A stretch of DNA of 64,000 bases. It comes from Diatrype stigma (Eukaryota; Ascomycota; Sordariomycetes; Xylariales; Diatrypaceae). This document shows, piece after piece, positions 1 to 10,573 of this stretch. Each line of letters begins with the position of its first letter. Within the stretch, counting starts at the first letter, position 1. The stretch is taken from NCBI GenBank assembly GCA_022225965.2, contig JAKJXP020000089.1, positions 124,001-188,000 on the forward strand, written 5' to 3'. A program made the position numbers and the translations under genes. The notes under the pieces were generated by a model. The model saw only the letters and a program-made list of their open reading frames with translations. It made no database searches and was not told where the DNA came from.

Positions 1-1601
1 CCCGCCGTGTACGTCAGGACGAAGGTGAGCGGGGCGGAGTAGGCATCTTTGGCCAGGGCGGCGTCGCCGAGCTCCTGGAGCAGCGCGCCGGGCAGCACCT
101 GCGTCCAGATGGCGGTGCTGATGGCGTTGCCGAGCGCGGAGCCGATCTGGTAGAAGGACAGGTACAGCGCCGTCACCGTGGCCATGTGCTCGTGGCTCGA
201 CGCCGCCTGGATCAGCGCCTGCACCGGGTACGAGAACAGCCCGCCGCCGATGCCCAGCACCACCTGGCCGCCGATCATGCCCGACACGCCGGCGCTGCCG
301 TTGCGGAACTTGATCAGCAGGCCCATAGCCAGGATGAAGACGAGGGTGCCCGCCATGGCGAACGGCTTGACGCGGTGAGTCTTGCGCACCATAGCGCCCG
401 TCAGGACGCCCGTGACCACCGAGCAGAACGAGTACAGCGACGAGATGGTCGTCGCGTTCTTGACGCTCTGGTCGAAGCTGACCACCAGCACCGTGTACAG
501 GAAGTCGCCCTGCAGGTACCACGACATGTTCAGGCCGACGGCGATGACCAGGCACGCGATCACGGTGCGGTCCGTCAGCGCGCTGAACGGCACGCACGGG
601 TACCGGGCGAACCGGACCTCCCAGATGGCGAACAGCGGGATGCAGAGGGCGCCGAAGACGAGCATGACGATGATCTTGGCCGAGCGCCACGTCTGCGTGG
701 TGCCGCCGGCGAGCGTGAGCGGCAGCAGGATCAGCGTCAGCATGGCGCTGAGCAGGATGATGCCGACGACGTCGATCTCGGAGCCGAGGTCGTAGACGGC
801 GCGGGCGAGGCCGCGGCCGCCCTTGGCGAGGTGGCGGGGCGGGAGCTTGCCCTGGGCCGCGGCGCGGCGCTTCGCCATGACGATCGGGGCGAAGAGGGCC
901 AGGGCGCAGACGGGCAGGATGATGCACCACATGGCGATTCCCCAGCGCCAGCCGGCGCGGAGGAGGGTGGCGGAGGCGATGTCGCCCGAGACCCAGGTGT
1001 TGATCAGGAAGGGCAGGGCGGGGACAAAGGAGAAGAGCACGCGGTTCTGCAGCGACGTGACGTCGGCGACGAGGACCTCGATCAGGAGCATGAGACCCGT
1101 GTAGCCGATCTGGTAGAGCAGCTGGCCGGCGGCGAAGGCCTCGACGCCATCGGAGGCGGCGGCCACGGCGGTGCCGACGACGTAGAAGACGCTGGCGAAG
1201 AGCAGGAGCTCGACGCGGCCGAACTTGTCGGCCACGCGGGCGTAGGGCGGCTGGATGGCGGCTGCCACGATAGCCCGCACCGTGTTCATCGTGCCCAGCA
1301 GCGAGTGCTGGCTGTAGCTGTTGGTCGCCGTCGTCTGGTACGTGTACCGGACCGTGGCGTCCAGGCCGTAGCAGTACGCGACCAGGAAGATGCCGACGAA
1401 GAGGATGACCTTCAGCGGCGTGGTGAAGGCCGCCGAGATGGCCGCGATGCGCTCCACGCCCCGCATGTGGATGTCGGATGCGGACTGGAAGCTGTGCTCG
1501 TCGTCGCCGCTGCTGGACGTCACATGCGTCGACTTCTTCTCCTCGACGTCCGAGGGGCTTTGGTTAGCCCCCCTTTCCTTGGCATGTTGCTCGATGTCCA
1601 T
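1..1601 (-). CDS. Siderophore-iron transporter of the ARN/SIT/Mir group (MFS), 3' end beyond the window
   Basis: This major facilitator protein is predicted to import ferric siderophores across the plasma membrane by proton symport. The minus strand reads without interruption from an ATG at 1601 to the left edge (533 residues seen; the family is usually near 600, so about 60-80 C-terminal residues are missing). After a hydrophilic N-terminus rich in Ser, Glu and Asp comes the first membrane segment with YCYGLDATVRYTYQTTAT, the signature that marks siderophore transporters among fungal MFS proteins. A series of hydrophobic segments follows, compatible with most of the 14-helix fold, including LPFLINTWVSGDIA and FPVAGC-free loops typical of this group. 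No intron is needed. A TATA-rich stretch lies about 45-65 bases upstream of the ATG, and an iron-GATA site lies about 560 bases upstream. The exact siderophore cannot be told from sequence. Family assignment is secure; orthology to mirB, sit1 or another member is not. Confidence 0.88.
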   Translation of the reverse strand, partial: MDIEQHAKERGANQSPSDVEEKKSTHVTSSSGDDEHSFQSASDIHMRGVERIAAISAAFTTPLKVILFVGIFLVAYCYGLDATVRYTYQTTATNSYSQHSLLGTMNTVRAIVAAAIQPPYARVADKFGRVELLLFASVFYVVGTAVAAASDGVEAFAAGQLLYQIGYTGLMLLIEVLVADVTSLQNRVLFSFVPALPFLINTWVSGDIASATLLRAGWRWGIAMWCIILPVCALALFAPIVMAKRRAAAQGKLPPRHLAKGGRGLARAVYDLGSEIDVVGIILLSAMLTLILLPLTLAGGTTQTWRSAKIIVMLVFGALCIPLFAIWEVRFARYPCVPFSALTDRTVIACLVIAVGLNMSWYLQGDFLYTVLVVSFDQSVKNATTISSLYSFCSVVTGVLTGAMVRKTHRVKPFAMAGTLVFILAMGLLIKFRNGSAGVSGMIGGQVVLGIGGGLFSYPVQALIQAASSHEHMATVTALYLSFYQIGSALGNAISTAIWTQVLPGALLQELGDAALAKDAYSAPLTFVLTYTA

Positions 1602-2113
1602 CTTAACTATGTCGTATACGCAGGCGGGTGTGTAGTTCGTGTGTATATAATATATAATATAGATGAAGATAAATCCGATGGTTGGTTATTTAGGTATAAT
1701 CCCAGCCCTGGTGGGATATCTTGGTAATCTCCGGACGAGGGACGGACGATCCGAAAGAGAGTTCAGCAACGGCCAAACGGTGCGTGCTGAGATTAAAGTT
1801 ACGGTTTGTTGAAGTTGGAACTCATTCCAGGTCCCTTTGGAAGCTTAACGGGGGAAGAAGAAAAGAAGGGACGGAATCGTGGGCGCAAAGAACCTTACAT
1901 ACTACCCACCTAGGTCGTAGTTACCTGTTACTAGAAAACTAGTAAGAACTCTTCCCGTTTTTACATCGTGCATGTGAGGGAACCTGAACGTGTGAGGGCG
2001 CGCGCACTTTGCCTGGTAGGGTTTACCTTGCAATAAATTTAGTTCGTGGCTCCAGTTCTTTTCGTGCTATAGCACAGCAGGATTTCACTTTTACGGGCCA
2101 TCCGTGTCTGGAC

Positions 2114-2140
2114 TTGCTGTATTTGCTGTATTTGCTGTAT
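2114..2140. repeat. Three exact tandem copies of TTGCTGTAT
   Basis: The 9-base unit is repeated three times without mismatch, about 20 bases away from the iron-GATA site on its distal side relative to the transporter gene. No function is known to me; it may be simple slippage. Confidence 0.9.
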
Positions 2141-2160
2141 ACGGCGCTCCAGCTTTGATC

Positions 2161-2169
2161 TTATCTGAT
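2161..2169 (-). promoter_or_regulatory. Candidate iron-responsive GATA (Sre/SreA/Urbs1-type) operator
   Basis: On the transporter's coding strand this reads ATCAGATAA, an exact match to the ATCWGATAA element bound by iron-sensing fungal GATA repressors, which shut off siderophore uptake when iron is plentiful. A second core, AGATAA, lies 36 bases further upstream of the gene (2205-2210, minus strand). The site is about 560 bases from the start codon of the gene this regulon is known to control, which makes chance less likely, although a 9-base match can occur randomly. Confidence 0.6.
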
Positions 2170-2962
2170 TGATTAGATGCGCCTAAACCTACTCCAGTAA
2201 TTTTTTATCTAATAATGGTGCTGTGTCGGTCCCATGCGCTCCTCGACACCCACGCGGGCTCCATCCAATTACCTGCCCAATATCGCCAAGAGCAGCACTA
2301 CTACGTAACTATAGCTTGGGGGCATCCTTCCTGCAGTCTTCCTGTCTGGGCTGGAACTCCTTCGACCTCTCGAGTCAGAGCATTTTGGTAATCTCGTGCT
2401 GTGTGTGACTTCATGAGAGCCGCTTTACTACGATAGTCCCGAAGCTGAAAACATCACCCCGCCGAGATCGCACACCAGAGAGGATTGACATCCACGGATC
2501 TTGTCTCGTTTGGCCGGCGTCTATACCGTCTACACCTAACAAGTGATGATTGGTCGAGAGCTGGAAATCTACCCAAGTGACGCATAGGATCTCGATGTCA
2601 AAGCTAGAGTATCATTGGTGTACCTAAGCATGATCTCAAAGATCTCAGAGATCTGCTGTAACACCAGACCGGATGGCAAACCAGGCACCTGGTAGATATG
2701 GACGCAATTAATTAATTAGCTCAAGTCTAATCAAGTCTAATCTAGGCCAGTCCGACTTGGGATGCGACGGACGGCTGTCGGCAGCAAAAGCGAGCTTGAG
2801 GGCATTGTTGCCCCACTACAAGGTGATACTAGGTAGCTGCTTCTCCGATCCAGCGCGAGCAAAATGCGATGGTTTATTTTCTCTTTTGCATGTATCTAGG
2901 CATTAGGTAATTCTTTCCCGAAATACACCGCATGGCAATGATTTTACGGCTGCGAAGACAAC

Positions 2963-3026
2963 GAAGGAAGAAGAGAGAGAGATAGAAAGAAAAAGAAAAA
3001 GGAAAGAGGAGAAAAAAAAAAAAAAA
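2963..3026 (+). repeat. Polypurine (GA/A-rich) tract
   Basis: Sixty-four bases contain only A and G apart from one T, ending in a run of about fifteen A. Such tracts can be nucleosome-poor. No gene overlaps it. Confidence 0.85.
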
Positions 3027-3895
3027 TCCTGCAGGTTCAGCTTCGGTTCAGCTTTCGCACTCCGCTGCCTTCCTTCCTTTTACTGGAGCGCGGAAGATTG
3101 GGAGGCCCTAACTAGGAAGCCGAGGCCGACAGTCTGTCGGTATTCTCCGGAGCTATAGTCTCAACTAACCAACCACGATCTCTTCGCTTACGCGGTGGTA
3201 TCATACTTGGTGTCACAAACACCGCATCTCCAGATATGGTTTATGCAACATGATCATGTGAGAGAGGTGAGCCCGGATGTAGGTATATGATTTCACAAGA
3301 GTCAACCCGGCGGAGACTTCTACCAAGTCTCAGATTCGTAGAGCAGCACAGGAACGGCGAACGGCGGTACGCCGGTGCCAAGCGGTGCCAAGCGGTCCTA
3401 TTGGAAATAATCTTGGCTACTTGCCATCCGCCGCACAGCTGTGTACTGATGCGCCGGAAGAGCCGGGAGGACATGTGCGAGTATAGAAAGGTGTGAGTCG
3501 CAATACTCTATAGGAGAGGCATTCTTGCACCCAGAACGGGATGCAAAAACACTGATTCTGCAAACAGCGCTCCTGGGAAGACTGTAATATATCACTTTCA
3601 GCTTCGACGATAAGGGGCCCGAATAGGGGTACATACCTAGGTATGTATATGCAGATGTCAACGAAGAGTGGAAACATTGGCACAAATGTAAAAGCCACGA
3701 ATTACCCCCTTGATGTCATTATAAGTTAGTAGTAACTAGGTAGGTAGTAATCCTCGGATTGTGATCTCGACGAAACGCCCCTCGCTTTCCCCCAGCAGAT
3801 CTAATCTATAGTACAAGACACATTACCTTAATCTCGCACCGACCAATATAACCGCGTAATTATAATGCAATCACAGGTACAAAATATACACGCGG

Positions 3896-5395
3896 CTATG
3901 CAGACTGCTCAACAGCATGCGCAATGGCAGCCCGACCCGTCTTCTTGACATCTTCTTCCCCCCCCTCCCGCTTAACCTCCTCAGCACCCTCCTCGAACTC
4001 TACCTCCTCTTCATCACCACCACCACCAACCTCCCCCTCCCCACTCCCTCGCCCCCCAAACGCCCTCCTCAACTCACACCCTCCCCCCGCCCTCCCCCCA
4101 GCCCTACACTCCCCACAAGCCCGCCCATGCGCAATGAGCAGGACATGCAGCGCGTACTTCAGGCCGTCCGGCACGCGCGCGTCGAGGTGCGCGAACGCCG
4201 CGTCGCGATCGCAGCGCGCGTCGGGGGGCCGCCAGCCCAGCACCGCCGGCCCCGTCAGCCGGTACACGTGGGTGTCGACGGCGAAGCTGGGCCGGCCCAG
4301 GCAGAACAGCAGCACGCAGCTGGCCGTCTTGGGCCCCACGCCGGGGAACGCCAGCAGCTCGCGCATGATCGTCCCGTCCACATCTGCATCCACATCAGAC
4401 GCCGCCGCAACGGCGAACAGGTGGTCCAGCGTGTACGCGCCGTACCGCGCCCGCACCGCCTCGAGGATCGCCAGGATCGCGCGGCTCTTGACGCCCGCCA
4501 GCCCGCCCGACGCGATCGCCGCCTGCAGCTTCGCCTGGCCCCCCGCCGCCACCGCCTCCCACCGGTCGATGCCGCCGTAGACGGCGTCCATGCCGCGCTT
4601 GGCGCGCGTGCTGTTCGCACTACTCGTGTTCTGGCTGAGGATCGTGCGCACGAGCGCGTCGAGCACCGAGGGCGAGTCGCCGCAGCCGGCCGCGTCCTTC
4701 GGCGCCTTTAAAGTGCCGGCCGCCGGCCGCTTGCGGTCGCCGTGCAGGGCCGCCAGGATCCGGTGCGCCCGCTGGCACGCTTGGGCCGTGGGCTGGGCGA
4801 AGTCGGGGAACGGCGATGTCTTGGCGAATTGTGTGTATGAGCGCAGCTTTTTGGCTCGTAGCTGCTCTTCTGCTTTCGCTTTGTCTTCTTTGCTCTTGGC
4901 CGGCTTGGGGGCGCGGACGAGAGCCGCGTTGTTAGGAGCGGGTTCGGGTTTGGGTTTAGCCTTCGGTTTAGGGGTCTTCGATGGCGGGGAGGAGGGACGT
5001 TTCACGCGGGGTCGGGGTAAGGACACTTGGTCTGCCGGGTCCGCCACAGCTTCTTCGACCTCTTCGACCTTCACGCGCTTGCTCCGCCGGCTGCTGGAGG
5101 AAGTGGTGCTGGTGCTGGTGGCAGCGGCCGCGGGTGTTGCGGACTCCCGCTTGCGGGTTTTGCGCTTTCCGACCGCGACCGGTGACTCCAGCTCTTCTTC
5201 TTGCTTTACGGGCCGTACTTCTTCATCTTTTGTCTCCCTTTTAACGATCCTTGCGCTGCGACGGCGCGTGTCGACAACGAGTGGTTCCGTTGGACTAACG
5301 GCCATGCTAGCCATTACCCTTCCCTCTGCCTTTACCATGGCAATGGCCGCACCTAGTATTCGGGGTCCTCTCCTACACAAGACTGGTCGAAGCAT
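3896..5395 (-). CDS. HhH-GPD base-excision DNA glycosylase / AP lyase
   Basis: This nuclear repair enzyme is predicted to remove damaged bases and nick the abasic site. In the single 499-codon frame, residues 1-180 are basic, low-complexity and rich in KR clusters that could act as nuclear signals. The HhH-GPD core runs from about 183 to 445: LVRTILSQNTSSANS (about 248-262), the helix-hairpin-helix FPGVGPKTASCVL with the Schiff-base lysine K356, and DTHVYRL with the catalytic aspartate D374. Having both Lys and Asp predicts a bifunctional enzyme. The region where endonuclease III carries its iron-sulfur cluster has only C427, C430 and C440, not the C-x6-C-x2-C-x5-C pattern, so the cluster is probably absent. 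The tail is Gly/Glu-rich. M20 (5338) has a much better start context (GCCATGG) than M1, so the true start may be there. The substrate is not predictable. Confidence 0.88.
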   Translation of the reverse strand: MLRPVLCRRGPRILGAAIAMVKAEGRVMASMAVSPTEPLVVDTRRRSARIVKRETKDEEVRPVKQEEELESPVAVGKRKTRKRESATPAAAATSTSTTSSSSRRSKRVKVEEVEEAVADPADQVSLPRPRVKRPSSPPSKTPKPKAKPKPEPAPNNAALVRAPKPAKSKEDKAKAEEQLRAKKLRSYTQFAKTSPFPDFAQPTAQACQRAHRILAALHGDRKRPAAGTLKAPKDAAGCGDSPSVLDALVRTILSQNTSSANSTRAKRGMDAVYGGIDRWEAVAAGGQAKLQAAIASGGLAGVKSRAILAILEAVRARYGAYTLDHLFAVAAASDVDADVDGTIMRELLAFPGVGPKTASCVLLFCLGRPSFAVDTHVYRLTGPAVLGWRPPDARCDRDAAFAHLDARVPDGLKYALHVLLIAHGRACGECRAGGRAGGGCELRRAFGGRGSGEGEVGGGGDEEEVEFEEGAEEVKREGGEEDVKKTGRAAIAHAVEQSA

Positions 5396-6077
5396 CCAAT
5401 GGTCTCTACCCCGAGGTGTGGGAAAAGTAAAGAATTAACCTTGAAGGCAGTGACAAGGTGGAATTGGGTAACCAACCTAGTATGTAGGTGTGTAGGTGTG
5501 TAAGTGCTGTAAATGGTGATGTCAAGGCGTCCCCGTCCCTGCGCTAGTGGCATCGGTCTTCTAATCCCTGTAAGTCCCTGCATCCAAGAAATTGGGTCCG
5601 ACCCACTCTATGAAGAGCCGTTATAAAATCCATTAAACGGCCGGCAGCAACTCAACCTAAGACTTTGTTTCGTGGTAGCATCACATAAAAGCTTAGTAGT
5701 CAATCTATAATCACGATAAGTCTGCTTCGTACGTAGGTTATAGGTTGTTGTGGTTTTCCTTTTTCTTTTTTCTTCAGCCGTCAACTCCTTTCTTGTTTTC
5801 AAGACGGCCTATGTAAGTACCAGTCTAGCCTATGCCAGGTATAGAAGTTATCAACCAACGCCTGCTGGTATACCTACCCATACATAGGTACATAATCCTA
5901 TCCTGTCCTGTCTTGTCCTAGGTATCCAAATCTCCCAAGTAACCCAGCCAACCAAGGAGTATGCTCCATCCATCCATCCCCCTCAACGCCAACTTCCATG
6001 ATTCCATGATGATGATGTTACAATTACCCAACCCCAGAGAAGTACGGTTAGCTTAACCTAGCCTAGCCTAGCCAAAC
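5396..6077. other. Intergenic region between the glycosylase start and the Cnn_1N gene end
   Basis: About 680 bases serve as the glycosylase promoter and as the 3' flank of the next minus-strand gene. They contain TACCTA/TAGGTA-type motifs and tetranucleotide runs (CCTGTCCTGTC, CATCCATCCATC). No gene is seen. Confidence 0.7.
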
Positions 6078-9000
6078 CTAACCCGGCGTGCGGCTCTTCA
6101 AGGAGTTTCTCGCGATGTTGAGCCATCTGCGCTTGTTGCTGTTGCTGTTGCTGTTGCTGGTGTTGCTGCTGCCGCCAGCAGAAGGAGGGGCGGCCGTTTC
6201 TTCTTCCTGACCCCCCTGCTGCTGCTGCTGCTGCTGCTGTTGTTGGTAATAATGGCGTTGGTGGTGGTGGTGGAAGGAGTCCGCGAGTGGCGTGGAGGAT
6301 GGCCCCGCAGCCGGAACCGGCGGCTGCGACAGCCCGCGGTTGCGCAGGATCGGGGGCGGGGTCGCGCTGCTGTGGAGCTCGTCCTCCTGGATCCCGAGCC
6401 GGGAGGCCCCAGAGGACGAGGACGGCGGCCCCCGCGCCCACGGCATGGTCGGCGGCGGGGGCACGCTGCTCCGGCCCGTGCGCATGGAAACGACGTGCGG
6501 CGGGAGCTGGGCCTTGTTATGGGAAGGGAATGCGGCCGTCTCCTCGGTAGCGCCCGCTGGGGTCGCTGCCCCTAGTGGCCCTTGGCTTTCCGACAAAGAC
6601 CCAGATCCGGATCCGGACCCGGACCGCCGGAATATGCTGTTGAGGCCGAGGCTGCGCCGCATCCCCCCCTGCCCGGAGAGGGGCGGGTATTGGTGATTGC
6701 GCTTGTTGTTGTTGTTGTTGTTGCTGCCAGGGCCAGGACTTGGCGGCACCTCAGGTTGTTGGAAGTGTACTTGAGCTTGAGCTTGAGCTGCAGAATCGAT
6801 ACTGTTACTTCTGCCCTTCGTAGTCGTCTTCGTCATCATCGCCCAGTTCGAAGCGCTGGGATTCTGCACCGGAGTCTTCTTGCGTACCACACTCGAGCTA
6901 CCAGTACGGGCATGTAGGCTAGACCGCCGGTCCGGCGTGGGCGGAGCATACTCCATCACCATATCCATGTCCTGAGGCGCGAACACCGCTGTTTTTGGTG
7001 CCTCTTCAAATGACGTTGCTGTCAGGTCATCATTATCACCATCACCATCACCAATGATGCGCTCACGCTTCAGTTCGGGGGCCGGGGAGCCGAGGAAGCC
7101 GTTCCCTCGCAGTGCGCTGAAGATAACGTCCGTACCCCAGCCTCGAGAATCAGTTGGGAAGGAAAACAAGTCAGGCGAGGGTCTTCGTTCGCCTTTTTTT
7201 GTCTGGGCTGCCCTTGTCGGTATTGATAACCCCCTTTGATGCGTGTTTGCGTTTTCGTTAGGCCGTATGCTCTCGCGCATCCAGTAGTCGAACGCGCTCT
7301 CTTCGGAATGCGCATCGACCCCACCGTCGTCAGAATCTGTGTCGGAGGCCCAGCTGTTGGCTCGTTGGCGCGATATCGTACTTTCGTCGGCGGAGCGGGG
7401 ACGAGGGGGAAGACCGACGGAAGCATGCTTGTTGGTCGGGGGGGTCGAGTGGGTGTTGATAGGCGACATGGGAAGATTGATTCGACCGGTGAAAGCCGTA
7501 ATAGATGCCCGTTGGTCAGGGATATCGTTCATTTTAGGGGATGGCCGGCTACTGCTGTTAACGCCGAAAGTATCAGACCTATTCGGACGAGCTGGAAAGC
7601 TGCCCTCCCGGAGACTATCCTGGGAGTCTGTGAGATCCTTGTGTTTGCGCAAGGTCGATGATGCCACTGTATCAGGAGTCGGCGGCAACACATGGGAATT
7701 GGCGAGCTCCTTATGAGTTGGGCCCGTAGTGATGATCCTTTGAATACTATCCCGCTTTTCCTGTCTCGTCGTAGCATGTGCTGGTCTCGCAGACCGGGCA
7801 GGCGACAAGTTAGGCATGCCTCGAGCTTGACCGAATGTAGACGACCTCGAAATTTCCACGTGTTTGGGCAGTTTCTTTTCAAGCATCTCAAGCTTTTGCA
7901 GCGGCGATGTAGTGTCGATGACGTTAGTCAAAGGTTGCATGCGAGTAGAGAGGCTGGCGCTCCCTGGAGGAGCACCCTTGGGCGTCCAACTTGCCGGCTC
8001 ACTCCCTTGACTTATTCTTCCTTGCTTACCACTCTCTCTCACGGGCGTGGAGAGTCCCTCTAGCCGCGTATTGTTCATATCCATCGGATCGGTTTCCAAA
8101 CTCGTCGCCAGTTCGCCATTCTCATTCTTCGAGCCGTAAACACTCACGAACGAGCTTTCGCTAAGCACACTGAGGCTCGGGCTAGCGATACGATTAATAT
8201 CACTTGGATCCACGCTCGTTTCCGACACCCTGCGCATGTGAGCCAAACTGCTCAAACCGCCCAATACCACATTCCGCAGGTTTTCGGTTTGCTGGCTTCG
8301 CTCGGATAGGAAGCTAGGCATCCGTTCTAGGCTCTTATTGCCATCCATCATGCCAAAGAACTCGAGGCCCTTCATTTTCGGTGTCAAAGGAGCGCCCTCG
8401 TCATCGAGGTGTTCGGATTGGTCGGAGCGGGAGTGGCAGTAAGACCCATCGAATTCGACCTGTCTAACCATCTCCTTCTCCCGGATCAAGCCATTAACTT
8501 TGGCTTCCAACCGGACTATCATATCCACAGCCTCGCCGATTGCCTTGTCCCTCTCTGCTAGCTGCTTAGTAAATATTTCTTGCTTCCCTCTCATCTCTGC
8601 ATTCTCGGCTTCCAACTTTTGCGTCTTTTCTTCTAGGGCATCTTGCCGCTCTCGTCTGTGGTACAGTTCCAACTTCAAGTCGAAATTCTGCTTATGCAAC
8701 GTGCACACAGTCTTCGGAAACCTTGTCAGCCTATCCTTTCCTAACCCTCAAACCGATATCAGGATATTACATACCTTCTCCATCTCCTTTAGCCCCATAC
8801 CGCTGTCAGTAGCATCGTCATATTCGGTGTTCGGTTGCGATCGTCGCCCCGCAGCAGTTGAAGATCTCACTGGCGAACTGCGAATATCTCTGTCCCTAAT
8901 GTCGCCAGTCGAAGCACTTAGATCTCCACCCATTTTCCTTGTGAGTTTTTCACTCTCGACTTTCCTCTGCTGCTCTAATCTCTCCTGCAGGAAACTCGAG

Positions 9001-9284
9001 ACTGGCGGGCTGGTCTGTCGTGACTCTGCGCTAGTTTCCCTTGACAGTCTGGAAGATGGCCGGGATGTTTCAACGATCCTGCCACTATTGGAGCGGCGAT
9101 GGCTGTGTACCGGATGCGAAGCTGACTGCGTCGCAATGGGCGATTGCGACGAAGAACTGCTAGCCGTCCTGGACGTCATGTGGGTGTTTGCACTCCCAAC
9201 CGTGCTCGGTCGGGAAGGAATACGGCTATGATGGGATTGTCGGAGGCGCTCTCGCGGCTCCTGTTCACGTCCTGTGCCATCCAT
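6078..9284 (-). CDS. Centrosomin N-terminal-motif (Cnn_1N) protein, putative microtubule-organising factor
   Basis: Two exons: 9284-8775 and 8711-6078, joined over a 63-nt intron (GTATGT donor, GGCTGAC branch, CGAAG acceptor), giving 1047 residues. The junction restores the run EKTVCTLHKQNFDLKLEL, the start of a Cnn_1N motif followed by about 70 residues of heptad-like coiled coil (residues 165-240). In fungi this motif is found in proteins that recruit gamma-tubulin complexes (Pcp1, Mto1/ApsB types). The N-terminal 160 residues and the rest of the C-terminus are disordered, Ser/Pro-rich and basic, with one better conserved-looking island (FSFPTDSRGWGTDVIFSALR, near residue 690) and a ten-residue glutamine run near the end. 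It is far poorer in coiled coil than Pcp1 or ApsB, so exact orthology is uncertain. Confidence 0.75.
6216..6245 (-). repeat. In-frame CAG/CAA run coding ten glutamines
   Basis: Eight CAG and two CAA codons are seen on the coding strand near the C-terminus of the Cnn_1N protein. A related Asn/Ser codon repeat (SNSNSN) follows at about 6131-6170. This is a likely length-variable microsatellite. Confidence 0.9.
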
Positions 9285-10224
9285 GATATATGCGCCCGAC
9301 CGAAATATCCTTGTGTTTTCCCCGACACTGGCCAGCTATACCCTGCTCCGTTCACTCATGAACAGCTCACCAGACAGGTCACTTGCGAGTAAACTGAAAC
9401 GTGGCTGACAGTGTAGACGATAATGGTATGGATGTTCACAGGGATTATGTGTCGTGGCGGGGGACAACTCGTTTGATAGTCGCTTTCGAGGATACCGTAG
9501 GTACATGTAGGGCAAAGTCGTATAGATCGGGTTCAAGCGTGACACTGGGAAGACGGCCAGTTTCTCGTCTCGTCGTGGGTCTGTAGGTTACACGTCTGCA
9601 AAGCCTGGGCACCCAATGTCCAAACCCTGTTTGCAAGTATGTCCACTCCCTCGGTAAGAACGTATATGTCGTCACACTTGAATAAGAACCAAACCGTTGC
9701 TTATTGGGTATCTAACGTATAACAAGCCACACAAGGCTCAGCACCACTACATACGTTTGTATTAAACCAGGCAAACCCCGCGATTGTTCAGGAGATCGAT
9801 ATCGAAATATGACGACAGCTCTAAGCGTGAGGCAGTCGAGACTATATTGGACAAAAGTTTATAGGGCAATAGACGAGCGGGATGGGTTGGGAGATGGCTG
9901 GGCGGCTTGACGTGTTAGTCGCGAAATGGTCCAAATGCCTTTTGTTTGTCTCAGGGTCCGCCGCTCATCATTGGCCGGTCAGAAGTGACAGAGGACTTCA
10001 AGCTAAGGTATAAGCAAACGTAAGGGCCGATGTGATACCAGGCAGCGTATCGGACGAGCTTATGGCTGAAAAGCTGCAGCTCTAGGGGCAAAATAGGTGC
10101 GGGAAAAAGCAATACAGGTGATATCGATGCTCAGAGCTAGAGGTAGGAGCTGAAGAGGAACGAGAGACAGCGGCAGGCTTCACTTGAGCTCCGTACAGCT
10201 TCAGGTCGTTTGAAGGTGTAGCGA

Positions 10225-10285
10225 GTGAGTACGTGAGTACGTGAGTACGTGAGTACGTGAGTACGTGAGTACGTGAGTACGTGAG
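10225..10285. repeat. Tandem repeat, GTGAGTAC x 7.6
   Basis: Seven perfect 8-base units plus five bases. Every unit contains a GTGAGT, which resembles a splice donor, but no exon adjoins it. Confidence 0.95.
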
Positions 10286-10534
10286 GTGTGGGATGGTAAA
10301 GAGAGTGAGATGCAGTGCTCGGGGTCTCAGCTGCTCTCGAGGATGTAGGTATCGATAGGAATCTGGATTAGGTCTGTATCACCAACACTACGTAGTTGGT
10401 ACGAAGTGAAAGGAATCGGGTGAGGTCACCTCGTCCCTCATCTCACAAACGGCGACACAGCGACACAAGCGACACAGCGGCACCATGGCTTGGGGTGGAG
10501 CAGGCCCCAAGACGCTAGCCACCGTCACGGCAAT

Positions 10535-10573
10535 GCCTGGTAAACCGAAGCCTGGTAAACCGAAGCCTGGTAA
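10535..10573. repeat. Tandem repeat, 15-bp unit x 2.6
   Basis: Unit GCCTGGTAAACCGAA is present twice exactly with a nine-base partial copy. It produces the repeated GFGLP residues in an otherwise unsupported minus-strand open frame. Confidence 0.9.

Larger units (their letters stand above)
1602..3895. other. Intergenic region, promoter side of the siderophore transporter
   Basis: I see no gene in these 2.3 kb. The left part is the promoter of the transporter and the right part is downstream of the DNA glycosylase gene. It holds a TATA-rich run (about 1645-1665), three copies of a 9-mer, an Sre-type GATA site, a purine tract, and short open frames without coding character. Confidence 0.7.

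Noticed and set aside
186..1727. 513-codon plus-strand open frame
   Set aside because: It is the antisense shadow of the GC-rich siderophore transporter; its text is Arg/Gly/Asp-rich without domains, while the minus strand has a clear transporter.
10225..10285. Array of GTGAGT donor-like sequences
   Set aside because: The donors arise from the 8-base repeat; no exon boundary or frame supports splicing there.
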